A stretch of 64,000 nucleotides of DNA from Eublepharis macularius (lineage: Eukaryota; Chordata; Lepidosauria; Squamata; Eublepharidae). Both the position numbers and the translations under genes were made by a program. Location: NCBI RefSeq assembly GCF_028583425.1, contig NC_072790.1, positions 157,722,397 to 157,786,396 of the forward strand, written 5' to 3'. The notes beneath the pieces were generated by a model. It saw only the letters and a program-made list of their open reading frames with translations, had not been told where the DNA came from and searched no databases. Position 1 is the first letter of the stretch. Every line of letters starts with the position of its first letter. This document shows positions 1 to 10,824 of the stretch, piece by piece.

Positions 1-395
1 TGCTTGCTTCCATTGCTTTTCAAATGCAAAGTACAATGCTAGCAAGCAATCAAGCACCTTGCATTTGCAAAGCAAAAGGATTCCCTCCTTTGCAGGAGGG
101 GTGAGGGGTGAAAGAAGGTAGTGAGTCACTCACTCCTTCTCCCCCCTCCCCTCTTCAAAGAGCCTGCAGGAAGCTGTACCTTCCTGCAGGATTTTGCTAG
201 ACGCTTGCAATGTAAATGGCTAGCAAAATCAAAATGGCGATTCTCGGTTACCGAAATGATTACCGAAACATACCGAAACGTTTCGGTAATCGCTGTTTCG
301 ATATTACTGAAATGTTTCAGTAATACCGAAACAAACCGAAACAGGTTTGTTTCAGTATTTTTTCGGTTATATGATAACCAAATTGCACACCCCTA
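1..395. mobile_element. Non-autonomous hAT-like element, right part only
   Basis: The right end reads ttgcacacccccta-like (381-395), the inverted form of the TAGGGRTGTGC terminus of the element at 8626-10816. Positions 235-370 are rich in inverted copies of a cgaaacgtttcgg-type motif, the same subterminal style. Positions 1-230 hold short direct and inverted repeats (gcttgc, gctagcaa, cctgcagg). The left end and its target duplication lie outside the window. The element sits in the transposase gene of the next transposon, so the expected 8-bp duplication would be 396-403 (gtccaagg). Family placement rests on termini only. Confidence 0.6.
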
Positions 396-2838
396 GTCCA
401 AGGAGGGATGCCCAAGGAGGTTGAGGTTGACCTTCATGAAGGTCAACATGTCCACCAGTTCTGAATGCAGATGTGCATGGCAGGGATGGAGGAGGTCTCG
501 CAGATGGGAGAACACCTGCTCGCTCTGTATGTGGGTGGGAGAGCAGAACAGAATGTTGGTTGCCATGATGGACAGGTCCAGCCATATGGAAGATTTACTC
601 GCCCAATACTCCAAGGGATTAGAGTGGGGGGGGCTCAGTGGGCTCTGCCAGGTACTCTCTCACCATAGCCCCCGCCAAGTCCTCCACCGTGAGCAATGCG
701 CCCACTGTGCTGCGTCCAACCACACAGCCCACCGACAAGGCCCAGAGATCAAATGAGGCCGTTTGGGTGGGTCTCTCCTGGCATGGCTCTCTTACCAACT
801 CCTCCCACCCCTCCTCCTCCTCCTCCTCAGCTGCCTGCCCCTCACCCTGCCCGGTTTCCTTAGGCCAGCCTTCTCTTTCTGGTAACAGAGCACTGCTATG
901 CAGAGCTCCTTTTTCCAGTGCAGCATCTGACCCGCCCGCATGGCGATGCTGCCCTTGATCCGGGGATCACAGAGAGAGGCCATTTCGTATGGAACCTCAT
1001 GGCACAGAGGATGCAAGCGCTCGACCACGCACACCTGGATCCTCCTCACAAAGTCCCGGACCCTGGGGAGCAGCTTTTTCTCATGCTCAAGCTCCTTGGC
1101 CAGGAACTGGTCGAGCCCGTGGATCAGGGGGATGACCTGACCCAGCCTGGACTCGTAGGAGCAGAGGCACTCATTGGCCTCCTTAAAGGGTTTCAGCATC
1201 CGGGACATCTGGCCAAGGACTCTCCATTCCATGGAGCTGAGGCTCAGCTCCTCTCCCCTCCTTGGAACGTCTGTGGATGACAGAATATCCTACAATGGTC
1301 CCCTCTGCTCCACCAGATGACATATGTCATAGGTGGAGTTCCAGTGGGTGGGCAGGTCCTGAGAGTTGGTGCTCAGGGTCCCCCCTCCCCCTGCCTGTAG
1401 AACAGCTCATGGGAAGAGTTGATGCTGCGGGAGAAGTGGGAAGTGATGCAGTGGCAGCTCTCCAGCAGATTGCATGCCCACAAGGTTCCCTCATTCCAAC
1501 TGTCCCTTGGCTTGCTCCCCAGCCCAAGCAGCCTCATCACCAGGTGCAGCTTGTGCGCCATGCACACCAGGCCCAGGAGGGATGCCTCTTTCAGGGCTGC
1601 CAACATGTTCCTTCCTGCGTCCATCACCATGAAGCCACAGAGAAACCCTTCTGCCGCCGCTGTCCAGTCCCTCAGAGCTGCCTTCACGGTGGTGGTGATG
1701 TGCTTCCCAGTACGGACCTCATCCATCTCCTGGGCCTGGAGAAGAACTACCCTGTAGCCCGGTGTCAAACATGGTTCCTTTTTATGGGGGCTAGTTCGTG
1801 GCCTGGGGTGGCGGAGGTCCTCTGGTTGCTACCAGTAGGCAGTTATGGCAAGGTACCCATGATGGCAGCCACTCCAGAGGTTGCCCGTGAAGTGTACAGT
1901 AAGGCCTTTGGTGGCCAACAGCTTCCTGACCACCATGTCTCACACAGACTGGTAGAGGGAAGGCAGGACTCAACGTCCAATGGTGCGCCGTGACAGCATG
2001 GAGAACCATGGGCCAAAATGCTGAAGCAGCCTTTCGAAGCCCACACCCTCCATGACAGACAGAGCGAATCCTTGCAGGGCAATCGTCTCAGCCACCACAC
2101 AAACGCCTGCCTCCTGAGCTCTTGACCTCACCCTTTTCAACGGAACTATACTCGACCCCAATGAAACAACCTCCCCAAGGACAGCCTGCCTGACTGTTCC
2201 ACTCCCTCCGGCAGCACCCTCGAGGCAAGGCTTCTTGCTTGGGGTGGATTCCGGTGACCCTCCCACTGATCCTGGCTCAGAGGAGCTGGTAGCCCTCTGT
2301 CTCCCCCGCCAGATGTTTCGCTGGCCGAGGACGGAGTCAACAGGCTTGGGTGGTGCGTCTTCAGGCACCTGGTCAGGACCGTCGATGACAGGTGCTTTGG
2401 GTCATTGTCCCTGCGCACCACAGCATCACAGATATGGCACCACACCACATGGGGGTCATTTGGAAGGGCCCGAAAGTGCCTCCATACAGACAATTTGAAC
2501 TGTAGCCAACTAACTGTTCCTGGGGAGGGAGGATGAAGGGGTACTGGTTGTGGCACGGAGGTGGCAATGGAAGACAGAGTGAGGGGTGGACTGCAGGCAG
2601 GGACAGCACCAGAAATTTGGAATGGGGATGAGATGGATGTTTCATCGAACTCAAACCATTCCTCCATGGATCCCTCAGCCTCCTCCTCAAACATTTTAAG
2701 GAGTTCCTCTTCCCCCAGAGCCCCTTTGGCCTCCTCCACATCCTCCTCCACAGCCCCACAGGTGAATTTTGGGGAGTGGGAGTCTCTGCTGCTGCAGAGC
2801 CCTGCCCAGTACTGCTTCCCACGGGGCAACCGGGACAA
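396..2838 (-). pseudogene. hAT transposase remnant (BED zinc finger, RNase H-like core, C-terminal dimerisation domain)
   Basis: This is a DNA transposase that would cut and paste its own element. Reading the minus strand, 2838-2146 starts with an acidic stretch, then a BED-type finger (SVWRHFRALPNDPHVVWCHIC, about 2475-2370, with a CxxC pair and a following HxxxxH-type pair). Positions 1768-1373 carry the catalytic-fold segment with VMDAGRNM and the conserved CMAHKLHLVM. Positions 1232-792 match the helical segment (LKPFKEANECL, VIPLIHGLDQFL). Positions 614-396 carry the hAT dimerisation domain, where QSEQVFS corresponds to the usual PSERVFS and ELVDMLTFMKVNL to the last helix. The pieces lie in different frames, so the gene is broken by several frameshifts. 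The last codons run into the inserted element, whose terminal cta (393-395) supplies an immediate TAG stop. It is a fossil transposase, not a domesticated host gene, as far as the sequence shows. Confidence 0.8.
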
Positions 2839-2933
2839 TCTTTGTACTTCCCCCCATGACCACCCTTCGCCCCCGGCCGAAGCCTCATTGTGCCAGCAAA
2901 CAAGGAGAGAAGAAAAGGAGACAACGCTGTGAG

Positions 2934-3255
2934 TCCTCAGCTGAGGTGCCCACTGAGCTTGGCCCCAGGGCCTGACAGCAGCCCTGGAACCAGAGGGAGG
3001 GGCTAGAGCCCTAGCCCAGCACTCCCAGAGACCTGACCAGATCAGGCTCTAATAATAATATGAGCCCTCAGCCAAGGTGCCCACTGAGCATGGCCCCAGG
3101 GCCTGGCAGCAGCCCTGGAACCAGAGGGAGAGGCTAGAGCCCTAGCCCAGCACTCCCAGAAGCCTGACCAGATCAGGCACTGATAATAATGTAAACCCTC
3201 AGCCGAGGTGCCCACAGAGCTTGGCCCCAGGGCCTGGCAGCAGCCCTGGAACCAG
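2934..3255. repeat. Tandem repeat, about 128-bp unit, 2.5 copies, inside the hAT transposon
   Basis: Units begin near 2934, 3061 and 3191. Each carries gaggtgcccactgagc, ggccccagggcctg, agcagccctggaaccag and, in the first two, ccagcactcccag and a short ataat run. The third copy stops near 3255. The tract lies in the 5' untranslated part of the transposon on the minus strand. Confidence 0.8.
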
Positions 3256-3824
3256 AGAGGATAGATCCCTATCCCACCCACCACACACAGAAAAAATCCC
3301 AGCTCCAATGCACTCTCCCTGTCTCTCTCCCAAAGGCTAGCAACAGCTCTCTCCCACTCCACTGCTTGCTGAAACTGAAAGCCAGAACTGGGAGCACAGT
3401 GCCCTTTTATAAGCAGAGGTCTCATAGGGAAAAGCAGGAGGTCTGTGGTTGGCAGTCAGAACTGCCTAACAGGGTTTTCAGGGATGAGATTGGAGTGCCC
3501 ATGGCTATAGAACACCACCCCTTCACCCTCCCTCCCTCCTAGTCTCTGGTGCCATGTAAACAATTGTAACCAATTTGCAGCTCCACACTTGGAAGGAAGA
3601 CCTGCCCATCAAGCTAAGTTGGGCTCAGAATGGGGTTTCCAGGGTGACAGAAGGAGTGCAGACAGAGTTCAGGCTTCATGAACAGTGGACGAACGTGATG
3701 AATGAGGCTTGCGACGACCGCTTGTTCATTTGCAACGGTGCCTCATGAACGGCTTGTTCGCGAACGGACAAACAGGCTGTTTGTGGGTTTTTTCTGTTTG
3801 TAATGCTGTTCGTGCCCATGTCTA

Positions 3825-4127
3825 GAGGACACTTCCATTGTTTTGAGTCTTGGTTTGTTCTGAACTAAAGAAGACCTCCCAGTGGTCAGCCTGTCTTTCC
3901 TGTGCTAGCCTTGCTCGGTCTACAACTCACGGTCTTGGCCTGGACACTGGTAAGCTCAAAACTCCAGTCCCCCTTCCCATCATGTGGTTGTAGCATTAAT
4001 GTTATACAAATTTCTGTCAAATGCTTGCAACTTCGTCCCATTCTGCTGCTAGTAGCTATGTACTTGTAATTAGGTATACTTGCTCCATACCTGTAATAGG
4101 TATAGAGTCCAATGTTTTACTAAGATA
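3825..4127. other. Flanking DNA with no recognised feature
   Basis: This is sequence to the right of the hAT terminus. The 8 bases at 3825-3832 (gaggacac) would be the hAT target duplication, but the partner copy is outside the window. I see no gene or repeat here. Confidence 0.5.
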
Positions 4128-4309
4128 GGCCGATTCCAGACGGCCCTCCCCATGCCGAAACGTCGCGCGGCAAACGCGAAATATCGCGTTTTCTCGTGCG
4201 AGTTTTGCGCGACATCGCGCAAAACTCGCGCGAGAAAACGCGATATTTTGCGTTTTCCACGCGACGACGCGTGGCGTTTCGGCATGGGGAGGGCCGTCTG
4301 GAATCGGCC
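4128..4309. mobile_element. Hairpin MITE, near-perfect palindrome, CpG-rich
   Basis: The left arm begins ggccgattccagacggccct and the right arm ends with its exact inverse. Arms of roughly 85 bp meet around gcgcgacatcgcgc (4206-4220), with a small indel in the middle of the arms. The flanks read ATA on both sides (4125-4127 and 4310-4312), a possible 3-bp target duplication. The superfamily is not clear: a PIF/Harbinger-like or related element would fit the short duplication, but I would not insist. The dense surviving CpGs argue for a young insertion or GC-biased repair. Confidence 0.7.
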
Positions 4310-4945
4310 ATAGTTACCTCCTACACTGAATGCTTTCTGTATTTTTATTGATTAGACTTTAATTTTACATGATTACATTACACTCTATATTTCATGCAAT
4401 TTTTTTCATGCCTCCTGCATAAAAAGTTTGCCTCACAAGGAACTCACTACATTGCATCTGAAGATGTAGGATCTAATTCACAAAAGTTTATAAGGAAATG
4501 AAAACATTTCTGTGTGCCGCAATGCATGTACCCCCAATTAGCATGGAAGGCATTATTTTCCAAGTTACCAGTGCTCCCGAGGTTACAAATTCATAATGAG
4601 AGGGAATGACAACTCAAAAATAATTGCTTTGTTGGCTCAGATAAAGATTAATCTAGTATAACCTTGTGATCCAGCAGCACCCACATAAAGATGCCTCTGG
4701 AAACTCTTTTTTATTTTAAATAATATTTTATTTAAAAAAAAATGTGAAAATAAAAAGTGTTTAGTAAAAGTTTATACAAATACTAGGTTGGCAATTGAAT
4801 TGAGACTTATACAACCTATACAATCTATATAAACAATATATATAGAGTTATTTTGAGACTTATACAAACATTGCATTTAAACTTACATTGAATTAATACC
4901 TCTGGAAACTCTTAAGCATGACATGGTCATCTCTTATTTATTCCT
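4310..4945. other. AT-rich DNA without a recognised feature
   Basis: The stretch holds short A/T runs (for example 4720-4760) and no reading frame or repeat that I can name. Confidence 0.4.
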
Positions 4946-4949
4946 GCTA

Positions 4950-5125
4950 AGAGAGTGGTGTAGCGATTAGAGTGCTGGGCTGCAACTGGGGAGACCCAGG
5001 TTCAAATTAGCTGAACTTATATTCTCTCCACCTCACAAGTTTATTGTGAAGGTAAAACTGAGCAGCAAATCATGTACAGTGCCCTGACCTCCTTGAAAGC
5101 ATGGGATAGAAATATATGATAAGAG
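4950..5125 (+). repeat. tRNA-derived SINE, squamate type
   Basis: An A-box-like gtgtagcgattagagtg (4958-4975) is followed by gacccaggttcaaatt (4993-5008), a B-box core. A body matching the other copies in the window follows (cctcacaagtttattgtgaagg). The tRNA-like head and missing anticodon structure show a SINE, not a tRNA gene. Confidence 0.75.
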
Positions 5126-8085
5126 GTCCCCTATTTAGCTACAATGGCAAATATATAATGTTAGAACAGTAATGGTAACGCTACATGCCTATTACCACAA
5201 AGGAAAACATAATCATATTAATAATAAATTATAAAAACATAATGCATTATTTATAAACCTTTTAAATGGAAGGAGAAATGTATATTATAGCAGGTGCAAA
5301 ACAGGTCCATACAAAATAACCTAAGTCATCTCACAGGAGGAAAGTGTAATAAATCTAAAAGAATCAGTTCCAGGTCTTCCTCTACTGCTGGTTTATGATT
5401 TCTCCAGGCACTCAACCTCTTAAACAGTCCCAGCAAATAAACATTTTTCCTTTTATTCTGGTCTAGCCTTCCTTTCTTTTCAAGCCTGTTTTTCTCAGTC
5501 TTGTACTTCCCAAACTGTTGTTGATTTTTTTCTTAAGAATAGCTTAAAATACCATCAGTTGTCAGCAGCAGCACACCTTTGCTCTTTGAATTTTTGTTCT
5601 GATGTTCAAAGAAGTGTTGAATCTGTTATTCAGTTTCTTAATACTTTCTCTAAGCTCAGGTAGTTTTTCTGACAGTTCTAGCATACTCAGATTAATCCAT
5701 TATTCTTTAAAGAAGCTATGGTTTAGTGATTTCAAATTTTGAGGATAGAATGATATTGTTAATTGTAATCTGTTTAAAAACCTTAATAATTAGACTTCTA
5801 TTAAAACAACCTCCTAGGGCTCTTTTGGTTTATAAACTAAGTACATTTCCATGGATTGAGTTGATAAATCAGTATCTAGAAGCGCATATCTGTTTAGCCA
5901 ACAATTATTAGTATTCCATGAAACGAATGACATCATTATTGCTTCAGTGACCTCACAATAACAAACAGCTAACTCTTATGTCCCAAACTAGACGTGGTCA
6001 TGTGCTTAAAAAGTTCTGTGCTTGAATAGGTCTGCTGAATGCAGAAGTGGCAGAGGGCAGGTATCTGCATCTAGTTCAAAGTTGTGAGCTTCTTGAGTAT
6101 GGAAGTGAAGATTCATGCAGTGCTAAGATCAGAAGCACATAATCTGACTGGTTACAGTTACATCCAGTAAAAAATGTTAGGGGGTGTATAATTTTTTTAG
6201 GTGAGGTATCTTACATTCAGGGTTGTCTTCCTTTTGAATAAATATGGTATTACAGATCAATTTTCCTGAGGAGAAGGACATTGCAGAGGCAGCATTACCT
6301 GGAGGAGAATATACTGGAAACTTTTGGTGTCTCTAATATTTGCTTAATTTACATGATTAGGATTTTTAAGAAATGCCACCTTTGCAGTATACTGTTACAG
6401 GGAAAAGATACCAAACAAGGGTAGATGGAAACTCCTCTGAATATTTGGGTTTTTCTGTTCTGTACATACCACATAGAAGAATGTACATTACTTTATATAA
6501 TGGCTTGGGGGAGCACTAGTTATAAAGTGTGGGTGCTTCTCACTCTGTGTAATGTGGGTAGCTGAGCCTAAACCATGAGGGCACGTTCACAGGGAAAGAA
6601 GAGAGAAAGTCCTGGTTTGTGCTTTACTATAAATGCTGATTTTGCTTAGTGCTTTTGGAATTACAAAGGCCTGAAATTGACATAATGCTGTTTGAGATTG
6701 TCCTAATCTTTGACAGGTGATTACTCCGCTTTGTTGGTAAGGAACAGTATTCCAGTCCTGCCCAGCCTAGAGTTTATCCGTTTAAGGAACCAAAGCTGTT
6801 AAAGGAACTGAACTCCACTGACCAAGATGAGGCAGCTTCCAAGGAAGTGGAGTCTGGTGGCTGGAGGCTTCTGGAGTCAGTATTAAGAGAAGGCACACCT
6901 TGCATTTCCTTACAGTGTCAGATCCAGCTTGTGTTCCCTGTGGTTATCCAACAAATACTGATACCCACGAGACTACTATGGCATTTGAGTAATACAGCTT
7001 GGTGACCTGATCAAGGACACTTTAAGGCTGCCTCTTTAAAAGACTACAACTGGATACCCCACAAGGACTTGTTGGTGGTGGCGGGCATATAATTTTCCTC
7101 AGTATCCCCCTCTTCCACTATTTCATCTTTCTCTTCCCTAACAGCCCTCAAAGCCTCTCCCCTCCATTGTTCCTTCTCTCCTTCCCATCCACCTACCTTT
7201 AACTACCCCTGCCTTTCCTCCTACCCTCTCATGAGAAAAGTTCTGTCATTTATGCACACATCCATGCCATTTATGTATTCTCTGATATCATGTACTGATC
7301 TCATGCCATGCTAATATCGTTGTACTTTGTAATGTAGTCACATAGTCATGCCAATATTGGCCTGCCTAAAACCAAAAGTGCCTTGCTTTGCTAATGCTGA
7401 TTTCACAGAACAAGTAACCAGCCTGTTATCTCTGAAAATATACTTCACTGACCTTGCAGAAGCAACCAGAAATGTAACCGTTTCACAGGGGAAAGAAAGA
7501 CTTTGATTTCTTTGTAATCTTCTACCTTTTTCTGTCCAGACTAAGCTATTGTGTTCTCACATAACTTCTTAGGTTTTCGCACCTAAATGCAAACTTCTCC
7601 AAGGGAGGGGGAATAGTGCTAACTATATCAATAGTGCCTTTACCTGAATAATCATTCCTGCCAACTTTCCCATCTATGGATGTATCCATGAATTGATCTC
7701 TAAATAAAAGTCTTCCAATGCACTGGATTGCTTGCTGTGAGGGACTTGGGGGTCTATCTGCCATGGGCTGCCGTCCCTAGAACTGACAAATCCGGCTGAG
7801 TTATGTGCCAGGCCACGTTGTGTGAGTAGTGAGTCCTGTATTCACTGTGAGCCTGTCCCCAGCAATTCCTTCTTCATCAGGAAACATGAAAGGAGAGGGG
7901 ACCTTTTCCAGGGCTGCATTGATCTCCTAGTTACAGAAATCAAGGTTTGAAAGGCTCAGCAATATTGTTGTGGTTGTCTAGTAAGTTCCAAAATGGCCAC
8001 AGAGAGCTCAGCATTCTCTTTGTAAAGCTATAAGCACTGTTTCTATTATTTGTGGAAGTTATAATCCCCCAATGTATTTTAGATT
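5126..8085. other. Long AT-rich stretch without an identified gene
   Basis: No open frame here resembles a known protein. Positions 7080-7230 are pyrimidine-rich. A possible LTR fossil near 7240-7790 is listed separately. I can support nothing else in this stretch. Confidence 0.5.
7240..7790 (+). mobile_element. Possible solo LTR fossil of an endogenous retrovirus-like element
   Basis: An AATAAA at about 7703 is followed by a short GT-rich segment and then a stretch ending in aactgaca (about 7790), a layout like the R-U5 end of an LTR. I found no matching left edge, target duplication or internal genes, so the call is weak and the left edge is a guess. Confidence 0.2.
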
Positions 8086-8089
8086 TCAT

Positions 8090-8580
8090 ATTTTTCTGCA
8101 AACCTTGAACTTCCCCTATAATATCTCTAGGTTATCTTATTTATTAAACGTATTTAAAACATTTTAATGATGCCTTTCCACCCAAATAGCACCCCCAAGG
8201 AGGTGAACATGAAAATATTTGAACATTAAAACCACATTTAAAATAATATATAAAATAATGCAATAAAAACATAAAACACACAAACCAAAACCAAGGAGGA
8301 AGTGCAGTAACAGATTTTAGAGGTATGTCAAATAATAATTTAAAAAGCCTTCACTCAATAGTGGAAGACAACATTAGCGAGAAACAGACAAATTTCTCTG
8401 GGGAGCATTCTCCAAAGTTTTGGCACCACAACTAAGGAGGCCGTTTCATGATTGCCATCTGTCCAGACATAGATGGTGAGGGCACCCAAATCAAGGCCAT
8501 TCAAAGATGACCAAAAATATAATGATGAATCATTCTAGCTAGACTCTCCTTAAAGACAAGACAAAGTGTAAAAGATGATC
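8090..8580 (-). repeat. L2/CR1-type LINE 3' region fragment
   Basis: The segment contains cctttccacccaaatagc, caataaaaacataaaacac, and further on gcattctccaaagttttggcacc and aactaaggaggcc. The same order of motifs recurs at 57100-57420. In squamates these belong to the untranslated 3' part of L2/CR1 LINEs, here in reverse orientation. The exact subfamily cannot be told by eye. Confidence 0.5.
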
Positions 8581-9066
8581 CAAAGGAGAAAGCAACTTTC
8601 CTTACCTCATTATTTGATTCACATCTAGGGATGTGCGTTTCGGCTTTCTGAATGCCGAAAGAAAGCCGAAACAAAAGTGTTTCGGCTTCTTTCGGGTTAG
8701 CCGAAACGTTTAGGAGAAATCCGAAACGTTTCGGCTAGCCGAAAGAAAAAAAGCCGAAACGTTTCGGCTTCTTTCGGCTTTCTTTCAGCTTTTCAATGGG
8801 AAAATGCCTCCGTCTTCCCGGACGTCTGGGGGAGGCATTTTCCCACCGAATCTGCCCAAAATTGGTGGGGACCTTCCTCTAACCCCTCTCTAAAAAACCC
8901 CCAAGTTTCAGACCGATTGGACTTTGGGGGGGGCAAGTTATGGCCCCCCAAAGCAGGTCCCCCTATCCTCCCATAAGAAAGCGAAGGAGCACCATATTGT
9001 TAGCATGCTGCTGCTCATCTTCTTCATTATTTCCTATGGGGAAAAATGAAGACGCAGGCTTCCTTT

Positions 9067-9345
9067 GCCAGGGGTGGCATTTTGCATGCAAAATGCCCCC
9101 TTGCCCTCAGGGGCCCTTCTCCCACCCTTCCTCCCACCCCCCACCAAGGCTCAGCCTGCTCCCACTTGGGGGGGCCATTTCATGGCCTCCCCAAGTAGGT
9201 GCTCTGCTCTCATCTCTACCACTGGCAGCTGGGGGAGGCTTGTCTTGCCAGGGGTGGCATTTTGCATGCAAAATGCCCCCCAGCCCTCAGGGGCCCTTCT
9301 CCCACCCCTCCTCCCACCCCCCACCAAGGCTCAGCCTGCTCCCAC
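9067..9345 (+). repeat. 99-bp direct duplication inside the hAT foldback element
   Basis: Copies at 9067-9165 and 9247-9345 differ at only a few bases. Each contains the perfect palindrome gcattttgcatgcaaaatgc, then a C-rich stretch ending in tcagcctgctcccac. The 81-bp spacer between them belongs to the element's own inverted arm. Confidence 0.85.
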
Positions 9346-9351
9346 ACAGCA

Positions 9352-9870
9352 GGGGGGCACACCAAAGGGCATGGCAGCAGTATCTTACACAAAAATAACA
9401 CAACTCACTTAACATCAGAGAATCACAAAAGCACAATTCCTGTCAAAAACACTTTATTTCTTGAACAGCTTTAGGATACACAGCAGGGGGGTGCACCAAA
9501 GGGCATGATAGAAGTGTACTACACAAAATAATACAACCCACTTCACCGTTTTTGACAGCAGTTGTGTTTGTGTGATTCTCTGATGTGAAGTGAGTTGTGT
9601 TATTTTTATGTAGTACACTGCTTTCATGCCCTGTTGTGCCTTCCTACTGTGTAACCTAAAGCAGTTAAGGAAATAAAGTGCTTTTGACAGCAATATTTTG
9701 GGGTGATTCTCTGATGTTAAGTGAGTTGTGTTATTTTTGTGTAGGATACTGCTGCCATGCCCTTTGGTGTGCCCCCCTGCTGTGTAACCTAAAGCTGTTC
9801 AAGAAATAAAGTGTTTTTGACAGGAATTGTGCTTTTGTGATTCTCTGATGTTAAGTGAGTTATGTTAATT
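9352..9870. repeat. Inverted array of units carrying AATAAA inside the hAT element
   Basis: A unit with the order aacacaactcactt, agagaatcac, caattcctgtcaaaaacac, tttatttcttg, agcaggggggtgcacc, aaagggcatg appears twice on the left (9352-9548). Reverse-complement copies follow on the right (9550-9690, 9690-9800, 9800-9870). The turn is near 9548. Right-hand units read like the 3' end of a transcript (ttaaggaaataaag, ttcaagaaataaag). Confidence 0.75.
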
Positions 9871-10824
9871 TTTCTGTGTGGGGGACTGCTGGTGTAATGT
9901 GTCATAATGCTTTGCCTACTTGTACTTTGAAAGGGAGAAAATAATTTTTAAAAAACTTTATTTTGTGTTGTTCGTGTTTTATTCTTTGTTGTGCAGTTGG
10001 TTCCCATCATAGGGAACAATGGGGCTGGCTGGCCAGCCATCTCTGTAGGTGGTGGGGGAATTTGAGGGAGGGTGTGTGTGGTTCAGGTGCTCTTTCACAG
10101 GGACCAGCTGGCACTCAGAAGTGTGCCCACCATTGTGGCAGCCCTGGGCTGTGCAGAATTGCCCAGGGAAAGAGAGTTTAGAAGTTCCCAGCATAGGGAA
10201 CAAAGGGAGAGGGCTGGCCTTTGCCAGCCTGTTCCTGGGGTTATGGGTGTGGGGCAGGTGGGGGTGGATTTGGGTCTGTGAGGGGCTAATGTGGGGATTT
10301 GGGTCTGTGTGTGGCAGCTGGGGGTAATTGGGTTTGTGTGGGGCTGTAAGGGGTGGACTTTAGGGGCTGAGAGGACCTGGCAAGACAATCCTCCCCAAGC
10401 TGTCAGTGGTAGAGAAAAGAGCACCTACTTGGGGAGGCCATGAAATGCCCCCCCAAGTGGGAGCAGTCTGGTGGGGGGTGGGAGGAGGGGTGGGAGAAGG
10501 GTCCCTGAGGGCTGGGGGGCATTTTGCATGGCCCCCCAAAGTCCAATCGGTCTGAAACTTGGGGGGTTGTTAGAGAGGGGTTAGAGGAAGGTCCCCACCA
10601 ATTTTGGGCTGATTTGGTGGGAAAATGCCTCCCCCAGATGTCCGGGAACACGGAGGCATTTTCCCATTGAAAAGCTGAAAGCCGAAAGCTGAAAGAAAGC
10701 CGAAACAAAGCTGAAAGCCGAAAGCCGAAATGGCTTTCGGCTTATTCGAAAGAGATTCTTCTTTCGGCTTTTGGCTTTTGGCTTTAGCCGAAATTTTTTG
10801 GCTTGCACACCCCCTATTCACATC

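Larger units (their letters stand above)
396..3824 (-). mobile_element. BED-finger hAT DNA transposon, degraded, left end cut by an insertion
   Basis: The element is read on the minus strand. Its 5' terminus at 3824 reads TAGACATGGGCACGAAC, with repeated gttcatgaa/gttcgcgaac motifs just inside (3680-3820). Transposase pieces follow in the expected order down to 396. Three 128-bp tandem repeats lie between the terminus and the coding part. The other terminus must lie upstream of the window, beyond the element inserted at 395/396. The hAT assignment follows from the transposase domains and the terminus. Confidence 0.75.
8626..10816. mobile_element. Non-autonomous hAT foldback element, 2191 bp, with perfect target duplication
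   Basis: The left end TAGGGATGTGCG and right end GCACACCCCCTA are inverted repeats. The arms extend far inward: repeated cgaaacgtttcggc motifs, then 8797-8955 mirrored by 10525-10675, then 9180-9260 mirrored by 10376-10445. The middle has a 99-bp direct duplication (9067-9165 and 9247-9345) and an inverted array of AATAAA-bearing units (9352-9870). I see no transposase, so an autonomous hAT must have moved it. Frequent intact inverted motifs and an exact duplication suggest a fairly recent insertion. Confidence 0.9.
8618..10824. repeat. 8-bp target-site duplication TTCACATC flanking a hAT element
   Basis: TTCACATC occurs at 8618-8625 and again at 10817-10824, exactly bracketing the element between. 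Eight-base duplications are the hallmark of hAT insertion. Confidence 0.9.

Noticed and set aside
2934-3255. CRISPR-like or satellite array
   Set aside because: There are only 2.5 units of 128 bp without spacers, within a eukaryotic transposon.
4950-5010. tRNA genes at the A-box/B-box pairs (also 15960, 26930, 40260, 50918, 55990)
   Set aside because: The heads lack cloverleaf pairing and run into repeated SINE bodies, so they are SINE promoters.
7240-7790. A retroviral provirus
   Set aside because: Only an LTR-like end could be argued; no second LTR, no internal genes and no duplication were found, so it is kept at low confidence as a possible solo LTR fossil.
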